A DNA stretch of 10,194 nt from Betaproteobacteria bacterium. Lineage in GTDB: Bacteria; Pseudomonadota; Gammaproteobacteria; Burkholderiales; Usitatibacteraceae. The position numbers were made by a program, and so were the translations under genes. Below the pieces are notes generated by a model. That model made no database searches, was not told the DNA's origin, and was given only the letters and a program-made list of their open reading frames with translations. The DNA is taken from contig JANYFH010000417.1 of assembly GCA_025362705.1 (NCBI GenBank), forward strand, positions 1-10,194, read 5' to 3'. Shown here piece after piece: positions 6,475-10,194 of this stretch (position 1 is the stretch's first letter; every line of letters begins with the position of its first letter).

Positions 6475-7449
6475 TCACTTTGGCGGCGCTGTAGCAGGAG
6501 GCGCTTCCGCCGCTGCTACCGCTGGCATCCCGCCGCCGAGGCTATACACGTAGGCGGCCAACAGGCGTATTTTGGCGGGCTCGAGTTTGTCTTTGTGCGC
6601 AGGCATTGCGCTTTGCCCTGGCACGAGCTGGTTGGTGCCGCGCCCGTTTGTGATGGTATTGGCGATTTCTTCCGCAGCACTGCTGTATAGCCAGATGTCG
6701 TCGGTGAGATTGGGTGCGCCCACCTGCTGATTGCCTTTGCCGTCCGCGCCATGGCAGGCACCGCAAATGGCGAACTTTGGCTTTGCCGCTGCTGCCATGG
6801 CCGCATCGTGTTTCAGCCCCGACAGCGAACGCACGTACTCCGCCATTTCTTTCACGCCCTGCTCGCCGCCAATGGCTGCGCCCAGCGCCGGCATGACACC
6901 GTTGCGGCCATTGGTGATGCTGGCTTCGATAGTGGCCGGGTCGCCGCCATAGAGCCAATCCTTGTCGCGCAGGTTGGGAAAGCCCTTGGCACCGCCGGCA
7001 TCCGAGCCGTGGCACTGTGCGCACGAGTTCAGGAATAATCGCTGTCCTACTGCGTTCGCTTCCCGATCTTTCGATAGCGTTACGATGTCGACCTTGAGAT
7101 ATTTTTCGAACAGCGGTGCGTACTGGGCGTTGGCCTGTTGCATCTCCGCCTCATACTCGTTGGCGGAGGTCCACTTGAACGTACCGGCGAAATTGCCCAG
7201 TCCCGGATAAACAACGAGGTAACCCAGCGCAAAGACGATGGTGAGATAGAACAACCACATCCACCAGCTCGGCATCGGATTGTTGTATTCCGTGAGGTCA
7301 TCATCCCAGACATGGCCGTGCAGTTCGGCTTTTCCTTTGGGCGCGCGTGCCTTGCTTTGCACCCACAGCAGCACGCCGCAGCCCACGATGCTGACGAGTG
7401 AAATGATGGCGACGTACCAATGCCAGAAGTTTGACGTGAAATCGCTCAT
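6475..7449 (-). CDS. ccoP: cbb3-type cytochrome c oxidase subunit III (dihaem cytochrome c)
   Basis: CcoP is the membrane-anchored dihaem c subunit that accepts electrons from soluble cytochrome c or the bc1 complex and passes them to CcoO. The 324-residue product has two membrane helices (about 12-30 and 64-82), joined by the typical GHVWDDDLTEYNNPMPSWW, then two cytochrome c domains. Haem-binding motifs are CAQCH (143-147) and CGACH (229-233). Likely axial Met ligands are Met186 in NGVMPALG and Met282 in QSAMPAHK. The last ~20 residues are Ala/Pro-rich. Its ATG overlaps the ccoQ stop (ATGA) and GAGGGG lies a few bases upstream. The two-helix N-terminus is the form common in beta- and gammaproteobacteria. 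Confidence 0.97.
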   Translation of the reverse strand: MSDFTSNFWHWYVAIISLVSIVGCGVLLWVQSKARAPKGKAELHGHVWDDDLTEYNNPMPSWWMWLFYLTIVFALGYLVVYPGLGNFAGTFKWTSANEYEAEMQQANAQYAPLFEKYLKVDIVTLSKDREANAVGQRLFLNSCAQCHGSDAGGAKGFPNLRDKDWLYGGDPATIEASITNGRNGVMPALGAAIGGEQGVKEMAEYVRSLSGLKHDAAMAAAAKPKFAICGACHGADGKGNQQVGAPNLTDDIWLYSSAAEEIANTITNGRGTNQLVPGQSAMPAHKDKLEPAKIRLLAAYVYSLGGGMPAVAAAEAPPATAPPK

Positions 7450-7670
7450 GAATGGGCCCCTCTGCTGTTTCCCATATTGTTGTCCTTCGATTTGATAGCG
7501 CGGGCAGCAGCTATTTCGTCTGGCAGTTCAGCATCGGCGAACGGCAGATTAGCGGCTTCATCGAAGCGTTTTTGCTGGTGACTGCTGTATGCCCAATAAA
7601 CAATTCCTGCGAATACCACAAACGAAATCGTGGTGATGAGAGTGCGAAGGTCATTGAGGTCCATGGTCAT
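7446..7670 (-). CDS. ccoQ: CcoQ, small membrane subunit of cbb3 oxidase
   Basis: CcoQ is a small single-helix protein that stabilises the cbb3 complex. The 74-residue product has one membrane helix at about residues 11-28 (LITTISFVVFAGIVYWAY), followed by a charged cytoplasmic tail with the family-like QQKRFDEAANLPFAD. The start at 7670 overlaps the ccoO stop (ATGA). A second ATG two codons later, at 7664, is equally plausible, since neither has a clear Shine-Dalgarno and the overlap suggests coupled translation. Its own stop overlaps the ccoP start. The family is poorly conserved; position between ccoO and ccoP and the helix carry the call. Confidence 0.92.
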   Translation of the reverse strand: MTMDLNDLRTLITTISFVVFAGIVYWAYSSHQQKRFDEAANLPFADAELPDEIAAARAIKSKDNNMGNSRGAHS

Positions 7671-8281
7671 TTCACATTCTTCAATGCGGTGCCGAGTACT
7701 TGCAGATAAGCGACCAATGCGTCTTCTTCGGTCTTGCCTTTAACATCGTCGCCGGCCTTGTCGATTTCTTCTTTTGTGTACGGCACGCCAACCCGCGAAA
7801 GGGCCGTCATGCGCGGTGCGCGCTCACTCGGATCGAGTTGCGTTTTGGCGAGCCACGGATAGGCGGGCATATTTGATTCCGGTACCAGATCGCGCGGCTG
7901 GCGCAAATGCAGGCGATGCCAGTCGTCGCTAAAGCGTCCGCCCACGCGATGCAGATCCGGCCCCGTGCGCTTGCTTCCCCACTGGAACGGATGGTCATAG
8001 ACAAATTCGCCCGCGACCGAATAGTGACCGTAGCGCTCGGTCTCGGCGCGGAACGGGCGGATCATTTGCGAGTGGCAGTTGTAGCAGCCCTCGCGCTGAT
8101 AAACGTCGCGTCCGGCCAGTTGCAGCGCGGTGTAGGGTTTTAGTCCCGCCACCGGTTCGGTCAGCGATTTTTGAAAGAACAGCGGCACGATTTCCACCAG
8201 ACCGCCGACACTGACAATCAGCACGACCAGCACCACCAGCCAGCCTACATTTTTTTCGATTGTTTCATGTGTGAATTTCAT
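7667..8281 (-). CDS. ccoO: cbb3-type cytochrome c oxidase subunit II (monohaem cytochrome c)
   Basis: CcoO is the membrane-anchored monohaem cytochrome c that hands electrons to the haem-copper subunit CcoN. The 204-residue product has an N-terminal membrane helix at about residues 13-34, then the periplasmic cytochrome domain with CYNCH at 66-70 and the conserved SQMIRPFRAETERYGHYS right after it. GPDLHRVGGRFSDDWH (107-122) and SNMPAYPW (136-143) are also family hallmarks; Met138 is the likely axial haem ligand. Start and stop leave 3 bases to ccoN upstream and a 4-base overlap with ccoQ downstream. GGAG about 8 bases before the ATG, inside the end of ccoN, serves as ribosome binding site. 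Confidence 0.97.
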   Translation of the reverse strand: MKFTHETIEKNVGWLVVLVVLIVSVGGLVEIVPLFFQKSLTEPVAGLKPYTALQLAGRDVYQREGCYNCHSQMIRPFRAETERYGHYSVAGEFVYDHPFQWGSKRTGPDLHRVGGRFSDDWHRLHLRQPRDLVPESNMPAYPWLAKTQLDPSERAPRMTALSRVGVPYTKEEIDKAGDDVKGKTEEDALVAYLQVLGTALKNVK

Positions 8282-8284
8282 GGT

Positions 8285-9754
8285 TCAGACTCCGTGTGCC
8301 GGCGCAAGGTTGCCCACGACAGCACCATGCGGGTTTTGATCGACGGCGGGAATCGGCGCGTCATAGGGTTTTCCCATCCGCGCTGTCTTCCACACGTTGT
8401 AGGCCATGATCAGCATGCCGGAGAAGAACATCGTGCCGCCGATGAGACGAATGGTCCAGTAGGGATAGCTCGCTTTTACGCTCTCGACGAAGGTGTAGGT
8501 GAGTGTGCCGTCATTATTTACTGCACGCCACATCAAGCCCTGCATCACACCCGCGATCCACATCGAGGCGATATACAACACGATACCGAGAGTGGCGATC
8601 CAGAAGTGCAGGGTAATCAGGCGAATACTGTACATTTCGGCGCGACCCCATAGCCGCGGAATCAGGTAATACATCGCGCCGATAGTGACGAACGCGACCC
8701 ACCCGAGTGCGCCCGCATGCACATGGCCGATAGTCCAGTCGGTGTAGTGCGACAGCGCGTTTACAGTCTTGATCGACATCATCGGGCCTTCGAACGTGGC
8801 CATGCCGTAGAACGATAGTGAGACGATGAGGAATTTGAGTACGGGGTCGTCACGCAATTTATGCCACGCGCCCGAGAGCGTCATGATGCCGTTGATCATG
8901 CCGCCCCAGCTCGGCGCCAGCAGGATCAGCGAGAACACCATGCCCAGCGATTGCGCCCAGTCGGGCAGGGCGGTGTAGTGAAGGTGATGCGGACCTGCCC
9001 ACATATAGGTGAAAATCAGCGCCCAGAAATGCACCACCGACAAGCGATATGAATACACCGGTCGCCCGGCCTGCTTCGGCACGAAGTAGTACATGATGCC
9101 GAGGAAACCCGCCGTGAGAAAGAATCCAACCGCGTTGTGTCCGTACCACCATTGCACCATCGCGTCCTGCACGCCGGCGTAGGCCGAATAGGATTTCCAG
9201 AAACTCGCCGGTATCTCGGCGCTATTGACGATATGCAGGAGCGCTACAGTGAGAATGAAGGCACCGAAGAACCAGTTGGCGACGTAGATGTGCGGCACTT
9301 TGCGCTTGACGAGCGTGCCGAAAAAAACCACTGCGTACGAGACCCACACCACCGCGATCAGGATGTCGATCGGCCATTCCAGTTCCGCATATTCTTTGCT
9401 GGTGTTGATACCAAGCGGCAGTGTGATCGCAGCCAGAATAATGACCAGCGTCCAACCCCAGAACGTAAACGCCGCAAGACCATCCGAGAACAGCCGTACC
9501 TGGCAGGTGCGTTGCACGACATAGTAAGACGCGGCAAATAATCCGCTACCGCCAAACGCGAAGACGACAGCATTGGTATGCAGCGGTCGCAATCTCCCAT
9601 ACGAAAGCCACGGAATGCCGAAAGTGAGATCCGGCCAGATCAGTTGCGCGGCGATAATGACGCCGACCAGCATACCGACGATGCCCCAGACGACAGTCAT
9701 GATCGCGAATTGCCTGACTACCTTGTAGTTATAGGTCGTTGCTTCTGCCTGCAT
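8285..9754 (-). CDS. ccoN: cbb3-type cytochrome c oxidase subunit I (catalytic)
   Basis: CcoN is the haem-copper subunit that reduces oxygen to water and pumps protons with high oxygen affinity. The 489-residue product has about twelve membrane helices. Ligand residues fit the solved Pseudomonas stutzeri enzyme with an offset of about one to three: His59 and His346 for the low-spin haem b, His344 for haem b3, His206, His256 and His257 for CuB, and Tyr250 as the cross-linked tyrosine. Motifs seen are RPLHTNAVVF, WWYGHNAVGFF, YMWAGPHHLHY and GHVHAGALGW; Glu322 of the FEGPMM stretch is also conserved. The start is the ATG at 9754, supported by AAAGGAAG at 9761-9768; the open frame extends to 9886 but the extra residues are unlike the family and overlap the promoter region. 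It is the first gene of the ccoNOQPGH unit. Confidence 0.98.
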   Translation of the reverse strand: MQAEATTYNYKVVRQFAIMTVVWGIVGMLVGVIIAAQLIWPDLTFGIPWLSYGRLRPLHTNAVVFAFGGSGLFAASYYVVQRTCQVRLFSDGLAAFTFWGWTLVIILAAITLPLGINTSKEYAELEWPIDILIAVVWVSYAVVFFGTLVKRKVPHIYVANWFFGAFILTVALLHIVNSAEIPASFWKSYSAYAGVQDAMVQWWYGHNAVGFFLTAGFLGIMYYFVPKQAGRPVYSYRLSVVHFWALIFTYMWAGPHHLHYTALPDWAQSLGMVFSLILLAPSWGGMINGIMTLSGAWHKLRDDPVLKFLIVSLSFYGMATFEGPMMSIKTVNALSHYTDWTIGHVHAGALGWVAFVTIGAMYYLIPRLWGRAEMYSIRLITLHFWIATLGIVLYIASMWIAGVMQGLMWRAVNNDGTLTYTFVESVKASYPYWTIRLIGGTMFFSGMLIMAYNVWKTARMGKPYDAPIPAVDQNPHGAVVGNLAPAHGV

Positions 9755-9760
9755 ATTCAG

Positions 9761-9768
9761 CTTCCTTT
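9761..9768 (-). promoter_or_regulatory. Shine-Dalgarno of ccoN
   Basis: On the minus strand this reads AAAGGAAG and ends 6 bases before the ATG at 9754. It decides the ccoN start against the in-frame upstream codons. Confidence 0.8.
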
Positions 9769-9820
9769 GCGGAGTTTTTTTATTCGACCAGCGTATCTTT
9801 GCATTACAAGCAAAATGCTT

Positions 9821-9836
9821 TTTGATTTGGATCAAA
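9821..9836 (-). promoter_or_regulatory. FNR/Anr-type binding site upstream of ccoN
   Basis: The plus strand reads TTTGATTTGGATCAAA, a palindrome with 6-base arms around a 4-base centre. The inner 14 bases match the FNR-family consensus TTGAT-N4-ATCAA without mismatch. The centre lies about 74 bases upstream of the ccoN start codon. If FNR activates from the usual -41.5 position, transcription would start near 9787 and leave a 5' leader of about 33 bases; a TATAAT-like -10 at the matching place is poor (GATACG or TACGCT nearby), as is common for activator-dependent promoters. FNR/Anr control of ccoNOQP in low oxygen is well established in proteobacteria. The site itself is seen; its use here is inferred. 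Confidence 0.85.
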
Positions 9837-9963
9837 TGAAGGGAGAAATGGTTGAATTCACAGCATAAAATGGTGTAGATCGCCATTTGGTGAGGTCTTC
9901 AAGGCATAAATCCTCTGGGATGCCCGCCGGTGCTGGAGTTATTTGTGAACGCGAGCGCGCGCA

Positions 9964-10125
9964 CTAATCGGGATTTGTCGGTGGTTGATCGTTATCCATC
10001 AAAATGCGATTTCCTGGCCCCTCGAGGTCATCGAACTGGCCGTTTTCGGCGGACCACCAGAACACCACGCCGATGCCGAGTGCCACCAACACGCTCAATG
10101 GAATAAGCAGGATCAGGATTTCCAT
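9964..10125 (-). CDS. ccoS: CcoS, cbb3 oxidase maturation protein
   Basis: CcoS is a small membrane protein needed for haem and copper cofactor insertion into cbb3 oxidase. Translating the minus strand gives 53 residues starting MEILILLIPLSVLVALGIG, with one membrane helix at about residues 3-22, then the conserved FWWSAENGQFDDLEGPG (22-38) and a short hydrophilic tail ending PPTNPD before TAG at 9964-9966. The helix plus F-W-W-[SA]-x-x-x-G-Q-[FY]-[ED]-D-L motif is diagnostic of the family. The start at 10125 comes one base after the TGA stop of ccoI; no strong Shine-Dalgarno is evident, so coupled translation is likely. Confidence 0.93.
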   Translation of the reverse strand: MEILILLIPLSVLVALGIGVVFWWSAENGQFDDLEGPGNRILMDNDQPPTNPD

Positions 10126-10126
10126 T

Positions 10127-10194
10127 TCAGACTCGTTCGCGCGCCAGGCGCAGCGAGTTGGCCACCACGATGAGTGAGCTCGACGCCATGCCGA
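10127..10194 (-). CDS. ccoI: CcoI copper-transporting P-type ATPase, C-terminal end only
   Basis: The last 21 full codons of a gene that begins outside the window read GMASSSLIVVANSLRLARERV followed by TGA at 10127-10129. Gly-Met-x-x-Ser-Ser followed by a hydrophobic stretch and Asn-(Ser/Ala)-Leu-Arg-Leu is the usual end of the last membrane helix of copper-exporting P1B-type ATPases. With ccoS starting one base later, the gene is very probably ccoI, which moves copper for cbb3 oxidase assembly. A different copper ATPase of the CopA family cannot be excluded from so short a piece, but the ccoS neighbour favours CcoI. Confidence 0.8.
   Translation of the reverse strand, partial: GMASSSLIVVANSLRLARERV

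Larger units (their letters stand above)
9755..9963. other. Intergenic region between ccoS and ccoN
   Basis: This 209-base gap carries the ccoN Shine-Dalgarno and the FNR box on its ccoN side. Nearer ccoS there are two short inverted repeats: AAATGG at 9868-9873 with CCATTT at 9883-9888 (9-base loop), and GGCAT at 9903-9907 with ATGCC at 9920-9924. Either might be a weak end signal for ccoS transcripts, but neither is GC-rich followed by a long T-run. No open frame resembling a gene was seen in it. Confidence 0.5.

Noticed and set aside
9755..9886. N-terminal extension of ccoN
   Set aside because: The extra 44 residues are unlike CcoN, span the FNR box and promoter, and the ATG at 9754 has a good Shine-Dalgarno.
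1..10194. Mobile element, CRISPR array, defence island or other novel system
   Set aside because: No transposase, integrase, repeat-spacer pattern or long direct or inverted repeats were seen. Essentially all the sequence is taken up by recognised housekeeping and respiratory genes with consistent base use.

Overview
This window is chromosomal DNA from a proteobacterium, most likely a betaproteobacterium. The order pyrG-kdsA-(small gene)-eno-ftsB, the Bordetella/Burkholderia-like KdsA N-terminus and the ccoI-ccoS / ccoNOQPG-fixH layout all point that way. The taxonomic call is an inference from gene content, not from a marker gene. No rRNA, tRNA, insertion sequence, phage gene or CRISPR array was seen.

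Plus-strand block (2-4195). The window opens inside pyrG (CTP synthase, C-terminal part). It continues with kdsA (KDO-8-phosphate synthase), a 103-residue cupin protein, eno (enolase) and ftsB (divisome protein). The first four genes are chained by 4-base stop/start overlaps (GTGA, ATGA, ATGA), and ftsB follows 15 bases after eno, so this looks like one transcription unit. After a 76-base gap comes an MmcQ/YjbR-family gene whose frame is broken at a run of six A residues. Its missing C-terminus lies intact in the next frame.

Minus-strand block (10194-4219). This is a cbb3-type cytochrome c oxidase locus. Reading leftwards it holds the end of ccoI (copper P-type ATPase), ccoS, a 209-base gap with a perfect FNR/Anr-type box, then ccoN, ccoO, ccoQ, ccoP, ccoG, a fixH/ccoH-like gene and an 84-residue two-helix membrane protein of unknown function. 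CcoN, CcoO and CcoP are the catalytic and electron-transfer subunits of a high-oxygen-affinity terminal oxidase. CcoQ stabilises the complex. CcoG, CcoH, CcoI and CcoS serve copper handling and assembly. The FNR box implies induction when oxygen is low.

The two blocks converge at about 4196-4218. The window is largely ordinary and I found no sign of an undescribed system. The points worth checking are the frame break in the YjbR-family gene, the small membrane protein ending the cco operon, the cupin lodged between kdsA and eno, and the well-formed FNR site.
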